Below, in pieces: positions 25,844 to 36,862 of a stretch of DNA of 64,000 nucleotides. How positions within the stretch are numbered: the stretch's first letter is position 1; the number at the start of each line of letters is the position of its first letter. A model generated the notes under the pieces. The model worked only from the letters and a program-made list of their open reading frames with translations. It was not told the DNA's origin and did not search any database. The position numbers and the translations under genes are program-made. Source of the stretch: Gnetum montanum (Eukaryota; Streptophyta; Gnetopsida; Gnetales; Gnetaceae); assembly GCA_015680685.1 (NCBI GenBank), contig MNCI01038015.1:1-64000 (forward strand). Direction: 5' to 3'.

Positions 25844-26004
25844 TTTATGTTAGAAAATAAAAATTATAGTGTGCTTCTAAATATTGTTGTAGTTATCTTA
25901 AGATATGATATGACTCTAGGGTTCATTCTAATGATTTTAAATAATTTTCACTAAATCTTAAATAGCACATGAAATAACTAAAAGGTCCCTGGAAATGGCA
26001 CTAA

Positions 26005-26876
26005 TGATGAGCAGCAGGATACCCCTACACCCAACCATACAAATCACTAAGGCATTCACACATCATCTGGTCGAATTCCATGAACCTATAGTTCTCTAAT
26101 GTACTAATTCTCTAGGAAGTAAAATGGGCATTGAGAACGTTCGTTGTGTTCTTAGTTCCACTCATGAAGTACAAGTATATGGTTAAGCGCAACTAATGTA
26201 AATGATTTTTATCATTTTATGTTTTGTAAGTTTAAGCACCTACAATAAGAATGGAAGGTAGAATAATTTAAGATCTAATTCATCTACTACCTAACTAGCC
26301 TAATACAAGTACCCATTCCCACTTTCTAGACACATTCTGAACATGTATAGTGCTGTAGGGCTACTAAGCGTTAAGCATTTCTGGGTTACCAAGTGCTACA
26401 TGTATGATTGAGGTGGTCATGCTTGTGTTCATTAACAACTGAAAATTAACTACTTAATTGAAGTGCATTAAAGTGAAGTGCATGAAAATAAAGTACATAA
26501 ATATTAAATGTATTAAGGAAACATTGATCTACTCTCAATGCTGCAAGGATGATCAAAAGGGTTCATTTTTATTCCTATCATACTACTGTGCTTAGGTACA
26601 TTAGTACTTAAAAAAAGATCCATACACACTCAGACTCTTGCTATAGGCACTCAGAAAATATTCTAACTATGGAGAAAACAAATTGCAAAAGCTTCACTAT
26701 CTATGACAAAAAAACTATGAAAAACTATGAGCCTAAACCCTATATTTATAGGTTGGCATATACCTCACAATATTGGATATTCGACATTGAATCCTAGGCT
26801 TCAACATCGGGTATCCAATGTCGAGGCTCTAATATTGAATATCTAATATCGAAGCCAATCAAATCATGACTCATTA
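26005..26876 (-). mobile_element. Element E 5' LTR (872 bp)
   Basis: Minus-strand LTR of the D subfamily. The PBS on minus reads TTAGTGCCATTTCCAGGGA (25986-26004). U3 starts at the right end (CATGACTCATTA on plus), so its U3 faces outward just as the D 5' LTR does on the left. The next bases are the near-TSD GGAAC and then LINE sequence. Confidence 0.8.
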
Positions 26877-27020
26877 GGAACTCTTCTTCAAAAAGGATTA
26901 GGCACTTGGGTAGAAATTAAAAATAAAAGGGAAATTTGCTAGGTAGGCTTCAGACAAAACCAATCCAGTATTGATCATTTGATTACTCTTTGATATTGTA
27001 TAGAAATTGCAAAAAATCCC
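26877..27020 (+). pseudogene. LINE reverse transcriptase, middle fragment
   Basis: Continues the LINE after the D/E composite: LLQKGLGTWVEIKNKREI, then GFRQNQSSIDHLITL and IEIAKNP. This matches the non-LTR RT stretch W.E..G.R...Q.GFR.G.STIDH...L. It is cut by the truncated LTR of F. The catalytic A-motif region is missing between here and 33225. Confidence 0.65.
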
Positions 27021-27753
27021 GACAATTCTATAAATAACAACCGGCTCTCCCTTGTTTCTAATTCTAGGCCTAGACCATAGCGAAACTCTTACAGTTTTAC
27101 CTCTTTAGAGATAGAATAATTTTCATGTGCCCGCAGTAGGGACTCCAAAGTGAATGGATCTTTATTCGAGCAAATATTGTACCTGAACCCAAGTTTGTGT
27201 ATAGCAATAAAGACGAACTTCTTGGATAAACCTTGTAGTGCATGGATTAGGCTAATTAGGACTTTATTTATTTTTATTTACTATTTACCATTTAAATTCT
27301 TTATTAGTTAATTAAATCTCTCAACCCTTCTCTCCTAGTTAAGTGCCTCAGTATGATCGCTTCAAGCACGTGCGTTACGCTTGGTGATCCCAGTAACGAC
27401 TAGCGTTTGGTAGCCAAGGTTGCATTGGTTCAAGGTGTGAATGGTAAGTGGGAACGGATGCTGATGCTAGGTTAATTAAGGCTTAGTTAGTTAGTTAAAG
27501 TTAGTAATTAGTCTCTTCACCCTTCACCTCAATAGCATAGGAGATAAAATAGAAAATATATAAAAATCACATACCTCAGACTTACTTAACCATACGACTG
27601 TGACAACTACAAGTAAGTCTGGGAAGACAATGAATGACTAACCTTAAGTGTTCCATGAAGCATGTAGGAACTTATTCTACGAAGTTTAACCGAATCGCGC
27701 GTGTAACGCTCGTATTCGTATGGTTGAGTGTAGGGGTACCTCGCCACTCATCA
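27021..27753 (+). mobile_element. Element F 5' LTR, U3 truncated
   Basis: Aligns with the F 3' LTR from 32481 on, so about the first 92-98 bp of U3 (including all GATATC palindromes) are missing. The TATA box TCTATAAATAAC is kept at 27027. It ends CACTCATCA. Confidence 0.85.
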
Positions 27754-27772
27754 TTGGCGCCGTTGCTGGGGA
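27754..27772 (+). other. Element F primer-binding site
   Basis: TTGGCGCCGTTGCTGGGGA follows the LTR immediately. This type of site is described for Athila/Tat Ty3/gypsy elements and pairs with a tRNA 3' end (tRNA-Asp as I recall it). It is the best-preserved PBS in the window. Confidence 0.85.
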
Positions 27773-27896
27773 CTAAGTGTTTATGTGCTTAGTAGAACAT
27801 AGGAAATTATCCACATCGTTGGGAGCTTAAACAAACCCTTAGGGTTAATTAAACAAAAAATTATATAACAGTTAATAGCACACCGAATTAAATTAA

Positions 27897-29657
27897 AATT
27901 TCTTCTTCTCATAAGAGCAATTCACCACCTAGGGATCATACTAGAAACAGTCGACAGCATCGAACACATAACCAAAATCCACTAGTTCCTCAACAGCATC
28001 AGGTAGTATATACTCATCATGACAAGTATATACCTGATTTTACCTTTATCCTCCATCAGGATGAATAGATGTGATGGAGAGACTTGCAAGGTAACATAGT
28101 GTTACCCCTAGATCGGTTAGTCCCAAACATGCTCCTTCGTGATCTTGCACATATCGGGATGACACAGCTATATGTTGAATACGTTGTAGGTGATTTAGAC
28201 ACAAGGGATTACCATCCCACAGAAGCACAATGTTTAAGGGACTCACGGCAGGAGAGCCACCATACATTGTTGAAGGGAAAAGGGGTTCTGCACATCCTAA
28301 GTGAAATCGGAGATGGTGAACCACTTCTAACAGGTTCTCCATCCATTGATGTTCCCCCTCCTAACGATGGTGAGGAGGTGGGGTATCAGAACCTACGCTC
28401 CACAATACACAACCCTGGTTCTGATCTACGATACATTGTTGCCTAGGCCATGGTTACACACAGTGGGATCAACTTCGCCATCTCATAGATGGGCTAAGGT
28501 ATGAAACTAGGAGAACCCTTAGGACTTATGTCCAAGGGAGACAATCAGAACTTAGATCCCATGAAATTCATTACTTGTTGGAGCAAGGAGCCAAAGAAGA
28601 AGGGGAGCTACGGAAAAGAGAAAGTGCAGAGGAATATAATTGAATTCCTTCCCTTCGGAAGAAGGGAGCGAAATTTTGTGATGAGGAGAATGAGTCACCA
28701 CTCGAAGAGTTGGTGAATAGAAAAATGTTGTCGCTTTAGAAGTTAACTGAAGTGTCTGCTACGGTGGATCAATTTTGGGATTCCTTAGACTCTAGACTTG
28801 AAACTGTGCTGAAAATCATAGAGGAGTCTAAGGAGGAATAAGGTAGTGACTCTGATAAGAAAAAGTAGAGAGACGTAGGCCATGCACGTAACAATGGTAA
28901 GGGAAAAATTACTATCTTCGATGAGGTTGTGGATTCTGACACAAACAATGACGGTGGATGTTAGATCTGCCAATATGACCATCCTAAGGGATGTTGTCCA
29001 ATCATCTTACCTCTACAAGAGTCTGCGATGTATGCACTTAACCCAAGACTTAACATATGGTAGGTACCCCAAAGGTTACCTTATCCCCAAGGTAACCCAC
29101 GAATGTTCCACCAACCGTTAACGTACTATCCAAGTGGAACTCCACCACAACCCATCGGGTAGCATCAACAGTGGCAACACCCACAGTCATGGGGGATGCC
29201 ACCGCCTAGACAATAATACCCTTACCAGCAACCAGATCCTTATGACTATTATGTACAGTAGTTGATTTCTCCAAGTGACTCTATGGATCACTCAACTCCC
29301 TAACGTTACTACCAAGTTTGGAAGTACTTTAGAAGGACTCCTTCTCCTCCGGGAGATTCTCCACATCCTTACCATCCTCCAAATCCATCCGCCACTCTTC
29401 CACTAGTAGCTCCACTACCACCTGCTCCAACAATGCAAGGGGAACTCCCCACTTAACCACAACAACGTAATGCTACGAGAGCTGTAAACATTCAACCCGT
29501 TGCTGGTTCTGATAATCACAAGAAGAGAAGACTTTTCTTCAGAACCAAAATCCTAGACAAGCTCTCACAACAACAAGCAGTTGAGTCTGTGCACACTCCA
29601 ACATACAAGGCTTCAGGGCTCCCTTCAGTCTAATAAAAGAGCTTAACACATACGATT
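27897..29657 (+). pseudogene. Element F gag
   Basis: Begins like MSSS.HKS.SPP with the ATG changed to ATT at 27897, then DKYIPDFTFILHQDE and DLQGNIVLPLDRLVP. Relative to G it lacks a large central part: the join near 28440 skips from the N-terminal region to ...GMKLGEPLGLM, so the Retrotrans_gag core is deleted. The knuckle region GGC.ICQYDHPKGCCP lies near 28960-29000. The Pro/Gln/Tyr-rich tail has GNPRMFHQP and TMQGELP. Frames shift several times. Confidence 0.7.
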
Positions 29658-30340
29658 ATGTTAACGCATACCGTTACTGATTGGATCAAGGTAGGCCACC
29701 GTCCCAGAAAAATATCTAATCCTAGAAGCCTCTTAATCTATCTACAAGTCACTGGGAACAAACCTCATAAGGCTCTTCTTAACTCAGGTTCTGAAGTCAA
29801 CTTAATTTCATGGGAAATGTATCAAGCCGGGAACCTACCCCAACTCAAGAAGAGCAACATTCAACTAGAGCTAGCTGACTAGTCCATCATCATTCCCTTG
29901 GGATTGGTGGAGGACATAGTTACCACTCTATGTGGTTGGTCATACCCAGCTGATTTCCTGGTTATAGAAGTCAATAGTAACAACGAGGGCTTCTCAATTA
30001 TAATGGGAAGGGCATAGTTGAGTATAGTAGACACATGCCTAGGGATCCGCAATCTTTCCTTGGAGATATCTAAGGTAAATATTTATGGAAAGATCAAGAA
30101 GAAGAAAGTTCCGTGCATCACATACAGTGACTTAAAGGGTGATGACATGGAGGAATGCTCAGCATCTCCTTCATGCAACTAGTGTGCCCTAGAAACACAG
30201 ATACAGAGGTGCCTGTATGTAGTAACTACACAAGTAATGGACACCTCATTGTTGGTAGCTAATCGAAAGAGCAACCAACCAATATGCATGGAACAGGGGA
30301 ACAACTCATGCTAACAATGAAGGCATAGATACATTGGAGT
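29658..30340 (+). pseudogene. Element F aspartic protease
   Basis: The open part reads VTDWIKVGHRPRKISN, IYLQVTGNKPHKALLNSGSE, VNLISWEMYQAGNLPQL, then after a stop IPLGLVEDIVTTLCGWSYPA, FLVIEVNSNNEGFSIIMGRA and KKKVPCITYSDLKGDDMEE. The active-site Asp is Asn here (NSG), and there are several stops. It is followed directly by spacer, with no reverse transcriptase. Confidence 0.7.
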
Positions 30341-32388
30341 ATGATCATCGCCGCCTTCCACCCCTTAATCTAAGAACATCAGTTGGAAGCAGTTGGACAC
30401 TTTTGAAAAATTCAAATAGGCATTCATTATTTTGGATCTCTCCCTTTCCATTCAGTCATGGGGGAGATGGCCACCTATGCTGATCATTGGAGGCCCTCAT
30501 TTCTTTTAAGTTTTTTGTTTTACACATTTTTGTTTTACATGTTTTTGTTTCACATTTTTGTTTTACCCATTTTTTTTTTACAAATTTCTTTAACTTTTCT
30601 TGTTTTTGTTTTACAGCATCATTATACTTTTTCATTTTTTGTGTTTGTGTTATCCATCTTGTAAGTTTTTCATCCAATAAGTGTTCATCATGATGGTATG
30701 AACTGTTTTTATATTGATTCCTAATGTTGGTTTTTACCTTTAAGTTATGATGTTGATACTAAGGTATGTTTCTTTTGATATGACAGGCAATGAGTCCACT
30801 TCATCCATTCATCCATAAATTTCTATGGTCTCTCTTGGCTTGGAGTTGTACAGTCCCTTTTTAAATAAGAACATTAACGAATCGGTGACTGGGCATTTCT
30901 CAAACTAAGGAAGGACTTAAGGATTGAAAAGGGTGTGACTTCAAGGGAACTTGATGCATTTGTGTTGGCCATTCTCTTGGGTGCTTGGATGTTTTCTTCT
31001 TGAGTTTTCTTACCATTTCAACGTTACCCAATTATCGAGAAGCTAAGTCAATAAAAAGAAGAAGTCTTTGCATGGTGTGGTTCTCACACATAAACACATA
31101 AAAAAAAAGAGAGAGAAAAAAGGGAGAATTCAAAGCACACCCCTTAGACGAAATAATCATGGGGGCTACAAGCATTGGTTATGGAACTAACACAAAAATG
31201 TTTCCTCTAACTAAGGCCCTTCTCACTTCCCATTCTCTCCTCCTTCATTTCGTCGGAATGGTGGTGGATCTTTGGAGATGCATTCTTGTTACTTCAAGAG
31301 GATGGATTGGCCGAATGCATTACTGAGAAGTCACTTGATGTCGTCTGTTTGAGGCCAGAGTTAGAATAGGATTTACTAAGTCACATTAATCATGAAACAC
31401 ACACGGGGCTGTACATCACCTTGTTGTTGAGACTCCATTCCATTTTTTCCTTTCCATCATTCTTCCTCCATTATTCACCTCATTTCCGATTGTATCATTA
31501 GTGTATATTTTGGTGGATGCATTGCTTTCTTTTTGGTAAATTATTGCAATTAAGACTTTAACTCTTTTTCCACATCACATTCCTAGAGCCCACAGACTCT
31601 TTGAATGTGGGTTTGTCAAGGCATGAGCCTACTTTGGGGAGGACCCACTAGCATTCCTACGTGGTGCATCCATTAAATTCTTTCCCTTAACATTTTTGCA
31701 ATCCACTTTATTTTGTTCATTTCCATCTTGACATCCACTTCATCGACATTATAGTTGTCTCTTTTTCTCCATCTTTCTTGTTCTTTTTCCTTCTCCATTC
31801 TATTGCTACCAGAGGTTCACTTTTAGTCATGGGGGTCCTGGTCCAATTTTTTCGATTTTCCCCTAGCCCCTACACCTTCGGTAGTCACCAAATCTTATAT
31901 CTCCATATCCGTATCAGCGATACCACAACCCAGCCAATGGACCTTTCACCGAAGCAAGGTATCAACTGCATTGTAATTCATTTACCCTTGCTAATATAAG
32001 ATTGTGTTGTGTGTGTAGATGGAAATCATGCAACAACGAATTGGATCTGGAGGGAACACTTGGAATGGATCGGTGCTGAAGCAGCTATGCAAGGAACGAG
32101 ATTGATGGCACACTTACAGATGGACAATGAAAGGCGCAATCCTGGCATTGGCAACAGCAAACTTCTTTTCTCTTCTCTCTTCTCTCTCAATTGCCAAATA
32201 AGGCCTGATGTCAAATGTATAAAGTGTTCACTCTTGTTTTCGTGAACACCAGTTTTGTTTTGTCTTGTAATGATGATCCATTCACATGTCATCCTATTCA
32301 CCATTAGTTCCATTCAATCAATAATCCCATGCATTCCCAGTATCTTGTAAGGAACTCGAGGACGAGTTTTCATTTACTCATGGGGGTA
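30341..32388 (+). mobile_element. Element F spacer with three PPT-like tracts
   Basis: The tract AGTCATGGGGGAGATGG at 30454-30470 closes the protease block, AGTCATGGGGGTCCTGG at 31825-31841 is a second, and CTCATGGGGGTA at 32377-32388 is the real PPT. The gaps are about 1.37 kb and 0.55 kb. T-rich TTTTTGTTTTAC repeats follow the first tract. 32020-32380 is a block conserved in A, C and G. Confidence 0.75.
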
Positions 32389-33212
32389 TGATGGGACACG
32401 ATATTGCATGGGCCACGATATCGCGTATCGTGTACGCGATATTGCATCTTCCCCCACGATACGCGATATCACGGTGAGCCGCCAAGTCTATAAATAAGAA
32501 GTGGCTCTCCCTTGTTTCTAATTCTAGGCCTAGACTGTAGCGAAACTCTAGCAATTTTACCTCTTCAGAGATAGAATAATTTCCATGTGCCCGCAGTAGG
32601 GACTCCAAAGTGAACGGATCTTTATTCGAGCAAATATTGTACCTAAACACAAGTTTGTGTACGGCAATAAAGACGAACTTCTTGGATAAACCTTGCAGTG
32701 CATGGATTAGGCTAATTAGGACTTTATTTATTGTTATTTACTGTTTACCATTTAAATGCTTTATTAGTTAATTAAATCTCTCAACCCTTCTCTCCTAGTT
32801 AAGTGCGTCAGTATGACCGCTTCGAGCACGTGTGTTACGCTTGGTGATCCCAGTAACGACTAGCGTTTGGTAGCCAAGGTTGCATTGGTTCAGGGTGTGA
32901 ATGGTAAGTGGGAACAGATGCTGATGCTAGTTAATTAAGGCTTAGTTAGTTAGTTAAAGTTGGTAATTAGTCTCTTCACCCTTCACCTCAATAGCATAGG
33001 AGATAAAACAGAAAAGATATAAAAATCACATACCTCAGACTTACTTAACCATACGACCATGACAACTACAAGTAAGTCTAGGAAGACAATGAATGATTAA
33101 CCTTAAGTGTTCCATGAGGCGTGTAGGCACTTAGTCTACGGAGTTCTACTGGATCGCACATGTAACGCTCGTATTCGTATGGTTGAGTGTAGGGGTACCT
33201 CGCCACTCATCA
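32389..33212 (+). mobile_element. Element F 3' LTR (824 bp)
   Basis: Starts TGATGGGACACG and ends CACTCATCA. U3 has a dense set of CGATATCGCG/ACGCGATATC palindromes at 32399-32475 and a TATA box at 32487. After it comes TTAGTGGTGTAAACAAAG, which may be a short worn PBS-like relic, before LINE sequence resumes. Confidence 0.9.
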
Positions 33213-33224
33213 TTAGTGGTGTAA

Positions 33225-34690
33225 ACAAAGTTACAGGAGTGACTTAATTATTTAGGAATTCCTACAGAGTTAATAGTAGTAACTCAAAGTTGTATGAGGA
33301 AGTCATAATTGAGGTCAAGGATAGTATATCAAAGGATAAATTTCAATTTTAGAGTAGAATTGGAGTAAAGCAAGGTTGTCCTTTATCTCTAACTCTCTTT
33401 GGTCTCTTTATTGATGAATTACGAGATTGGTTATGTAAAGGTGATCAAGAGCATGTTATAAAACTAGGATCTCAAACAATACACCTACTTCTATATACAA
33501 ATGATGATGCATTAATTTCTACATCTAAATAAGGTATGCATAAGATCTTACAAGTCTTAGAAGACTTTTGTCTTTTATTGGGTTTAGGTTTGAAGGTTAA
33601 TATGGAAAAAAAATGATGATATGGGGTATCAGAAATATAAATTTTAGTTTTATTTTGGGATCTTCCAAAATAGAAATTATGAACTCCTTTAGATACTTGG
33701 GGCTTCATTGTGGAAACAACTACAAATGGGATAAATGTGTCAAAAAAAGAATAGCAGGAGAAATTAAAGCTCTATATACAATTAAAAGCAAATGCAAGGC
33801 ATTAGGAATTTGCACTTGGCAAGTTAGGAAATAATTCTTCCAATCTATCATTTATCCAATTGTCTTGTATGGGTGTGAAGTGTGGGGACCAAGTCTCAAT
33901 GCAAAAAACTAGTAGGCTATTGAAAGAGTGCAACAAATTTTTGTTATTAGATGAATTGCAAGTCAAAGCTCAGATACCTTATTCCATGTTGCTTTTGGAG
34001 TGTGATGTGCTTCCCCTAGAAGCTTAAGTTCTCTATCAATTTATTGCTTATACTTAAAAACTCTTAAAATTAGAGCATCCAAAGTTTTCTAAAAAACTAT
34101 TTGAAAGGACAAGAGAAAATGGTTGGTATTTTTAGGGAATACAATGGCTCAAAAATTGGCATATCTCAATGGAGGTGATGCAAAATAATCCTAAACATAT
34201 TCGGAAATTAGTAAAACATCAGGTATTAGCAAGGTTGTGATCAAATATTGAAGAAAAGAAAAAATTCTACTTAGAGCATATTAAAGGTAATTCTTTAGAT
34301 TCACCGGTCCAATATCTTATGGCCAATATCCAAATTCGAGCTCGTAGTTCTATCAACAAGCTTTGTTTGAGTTTACATCGTCTAAGGATTCAAAAGGGAA
34401 GATGGATTCACATACCAAGGGGAAGCCCTTGAGGATTAGCAACGTGTTTTTCTTAGTTATCATGTGATAGATCATTTGAGGCAGAAATATAATATTACTA
34501 CTAATAAGTTGTATGATTTGTTTTTTATACATCCTATGGTGGTTGGCCACTTTATTAAGTCAATTTTGTTCTTCATGACATGAATGTACTGGGAGATCCT
34601 TTGGGATCAGTTTCAATTTCAATTTTATAATATATGAGTTAGGTTTCTTTGTAATAAATATATATTATTTAAGTTTATGATTGCAAAAGA
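33225..34690 (+). pseudogene. LINE reverse transcriptase, C-terminal part (unit 1)
   Basis: Reads KLYEEVIIEVKDSISK, then RIGVKQGCPLSLTLFGLFID, ELRDWLCKGDQE, TIHLLLYTNDDALIST (the catalytic YADD box has become YTND), GLGLKVNMEK, then FRYLGLHCGNNYKWDKCVKK, YGCEVWGPSLNA and the C-terminal DHLRQKYNITTNKLYDLFF. These are standard non-LTR RT and downstream blocks in order. Stops and one shift break it. The first part of the same LINE lies at 17780-18271 and 26877-27020. Confidence 0.75.
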
Positions 34691-34814
34691 AACATCTTAA
34701 AACCTTGTAAAAAGTATTTTGGGTTATTTGTAAAACCTTTGAAATTTCTTGCATGACTAATAAAACATTTTCACTTCAATATTTGTATGTACTATGGTTT
34801 TTTTTCTTGTGCAG

Positions 34815-34893
34815 CTTTTCTTTTGTTGGTGTCATCTTGGAAAAGTTAGAGGAAGCACCTCCTTCAGTAGTTGTGGATGTAAGGAAAGATTAG
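34815..34893 (+). other. Exon-like block, unit 1
   Basis: A pyrimidine-rich tract and GCAG acceptor precede a short frame ending in TAG that reads FSFVGVILEKLEEAPPSVVV then DVRKD. The unit 2 counterpart (39051-39126) differs by conservative changes and an in-frame 3-bp indel. This looks like a last exon of a gene I do not recognise. No upstream exon is identified, and the LINE sits just before it. Confidence 0.4.
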
Positions 34894-35045
34894 GAATGAA
34901 TCCACTCTATGAAAAAGTAATTGGCTTGGCTCCACATAACACAAGCATTGCTAATATGTAAATGCTAGATGAAAATTTCCTCAAATTTCTCAGTAACATT
35001 TTTGTTGCATGACAGGTATATAAATCAGAAATCCTAACCATTGCA

Positions 35046-35185
35046 CGTGCTCTTTTGTAGTAACGAGATCAACTTCATTTTAAAAATCAATTTAAGAGTT
35101 TAACCTGGTCTAATTTTGTTTGCGTGCTCTTTTGTAGTAACGAGATCAACTTCATTTTAAAAATCAATTTAAGAGTTTAACCTGG
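35046..35185. repeat. 63-bp perfect direct repeat, period 77
   Basis: CGTGCTCTTTTGTAGTAACG through TTTAACCTGG occurs at 35046-35108 and again at 35123-35185, identical by eye. The matching place in unit 2 (39266 onward) has a single copy, so this arose after the segmental duplication. Confidence 0.9.
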
Positions 35186-35369
35186 AAGATAAATTCAAGC
35201 TATAAATTTAAAGCAAAAGCAGATTCTGAGATCTTAAAGGGCTGAACGGACTTCTAGATTTCTGTGCTCTGATTATGTCTTCATAGAAAATGGCAAAATG
35301 CGTCTGCCTGGCTTTGAAGCTTAGCATAGTATTCATAACGTACTATTGCCAAAGATAGATTCGCTACAG

Positions 35370-35880
35370 TGAAAGGGCAAAAAATATGCGGAACATCCTA
35401 TTTTCTAAACCCATATCCGTTACAGCGAAAGTGAAAACTACGTGTTTCAATTAAAATATGCGGAGCATCCTATTTTTTAAAGCCAAAGTGAAAGCGAAAA
35501 GTGTTTCAATTATTTTATCGTTTATCCTGGTTATGAAGCATTCTGCAATCTATTTTCTAAAGCCTCAGTGAAAGCGAAAAAGTGTTTAAGTACTTTCCCG
35601 TCTAGTTATGAAACATTCTGCAATTTAGTTTTCTTCTGAAAATCACAGTTGCTTCTTTACTCTTTAGAGCACTGCAAAAATGTGCATGCTTGGCTTTGAA
35701 GGTTAGCATACCATCTGTAACCTTTTATTTTTCAAAGAAAATAAAGTACGGCACATACCATTTTCCAAAGCCATGTTTGTTACAGTGAAAGTAAAAAAAT
35801 ATGTGTTTCAATTCCTTTCCCTTCTGTGTAGGTCATGAAACATTCTGTAATGTATTTTCTCTTTTAAAACACAGTTTCAG
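35370..35880. promoter_or_regulatory. Degenerate repeats upstream of the GC-rich gene
   Basis: A block of TTTTCTAAAGCC, then CAGTGAAAG(T/C)GAAAA, then GTGTTTCAATT and often ATGAAACATTCTGCAAT recurs about four times (near 35400, 35470, 35550 and 35760). Unit 2 keeps fewer (39540-39640). The position, directly upstream of the coding region, suggests promoter-region repeats, but regulation is an inference. Confidence 0.5.
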
Positions 35881-35893
35881 TTTCAGTTTCTGA

Positions 35894-35940
35894 AGAGCAA
35901 GGAAGGGAGGAAGAGCAAGGAAGGGAGCAAGGAAGGGTGT
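35894..35940 (+). repeat. GA-rich repeat in presumed 5' UTR
   Basis: GAGCAAGGAAGGG occurs about three times in a purine-only run that ends 15 bp before the ATG at 35955. Confidence 0.7.
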
Positions 35941-35954
35941 AGTGTGTAAGCAAC

Positions 35955-36845
35955 TTGATCAACATGTGGTGGGCAGACTTGCTAGATTTAGAGAGGCACC
36001 TGCCTCACGTGTTTGAGTCGCAGAAGATGCAATGGCTGCCATGGATCTATGCTTTGTGGCAGCTCGTTCGAACCAACTTGTTTGTGGCTATTTTGTTGTC
36101 GCTTTTGCCCATGCTTATTATTATACGTTTCCTTTCCAATGGAAGACGGGCCGTGTCGCTGCGTCCGCTGCAACGGCAATCAACATTCAACGGTGGAGTC
36201 TTTGACATTGACCCAGTGAAAGAGGGGTATTGGAGCAGCGGCAGGGAGCCCAGAACATTCAAAATTGTTGAGATGCCCCAGGAGCAGCAGGAGAAGTTGC
36301 CGCGAGATTGGAGATGCGTGGAATTTGAAGGATATTTCTACTTCACCACTCAGGAATGCCTCGACCGCATGGCCTTCTGGATTGACTACCATGACGGTGA
36401 AGAAGACAAGGCCATATTCGCCAAGTGCCATCGCGACTGGCTGGGAACTAAAATTTCAAGGCAGGAAGCCTACCCACTCATTTTTTCCGGACAGTATGCA
36501 GTCTTTCCAGATGCGCCGTTCACGTTGATAGAACGGGAAGATGTGAATAGTAAGCTTTGGGGAACACTGAGCGTGGTGCCGGCTCTGTTGCAGGCGGCCG
36601 GCAAAAACAGAACATCAATGTTGGTGAGCATTCTCATCATTGCTCTGGACGCCAACAGAGGTTGGTTGTACCGCATCTACGACGCAGCCTTCCTTAAACT
36701 CGTTCTGTTTGTCAAGGCCAACATCTTCCGCGACCGCCTTTGGCTTTATACCTTGTTCGGCATCTTCAGCAATCGGTGGAGTAGCACGCGGGGGTGGACG
36801 CTTGGGAGGGCGGGTGGCGGTGGCGGTGGCGGTGGGAGGGGGTAG
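35955..36845 (+). CDS. Unrecognised membrane-anchored protein (296 codons)
   Basis: The only long, uninterrupted host-like frame in the window, clearly GC-richer than its surroundings. It starts MINMWWADLLDLERH. Residues 41-59 (NLFVAILLSLLPMLIIIRF) look like a membrane span, and 221-231, 244-256 and 262-272 are further hydrophobic stretches. The middle part (about 80-200) is soluble-looking, with FDIDPVKEGYW, RDWRCVEFEGYFYFTTQECL, FWIDYHDGEED and CHRDWLGTKISRQEAYPLIF. I do not know the family and assign no function. The frame ends in an eight-Gly tract encoded by a GGT/GGC repeat. A conserved C-terminal segment continues in another frame to 37077, so either a slippage indel, an assembly error or a truncation sits at the tract. 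Presence of a partial second copy supports it being a real gene. Confidence 0.65.
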   Translation: MINMWWADLLDLERHLPHVFESQKMQWLPWIYALWQLVRTNLFVAILLSLLPMLIIIRFLSNGRRAVSLRPLQRQSTFNGGVFDIDPVKEGYWSSGREPRTFKIVEMPQEQQEKLPRDWRCVEFEGYFYFTTQECLDRMAFWIDYHDGEEDKAIFAKCHRDWLGTKISRQEAYPLIFSGQYAVFPDAPFTLIEREDVNSKLWGTLSVVPALLQAAGKNRTSMLVSILIIALDANRGWLYRIYDAAFLKLVLFVKANIFRDRLWLYTLFGIFSNRWSSTRGWTLGRAGGGGGGGGRG

Positions 36846-36862
36846 GTGGGGGTGGAGGTGCG
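36788..36862 (+). repeat. G-rich GGT/GGC tract, possible quadruplex
   Basis: A run with many GGG groups (GGGAGGGCGGGTGGCGGTGG and on). It encodes the poly-Gly end of the main frame and is where the reading frame changes. Such runs are prone to slippage and sequencing error. Confidence 0.75.

Noticed and set aside
32389-32480. Palindrome array read as a CRISPR-like or satellite repeat
   Set aside because: The motif is confined to LTR U3 regions, irregular in spacing, and the genome is eukaryotic.
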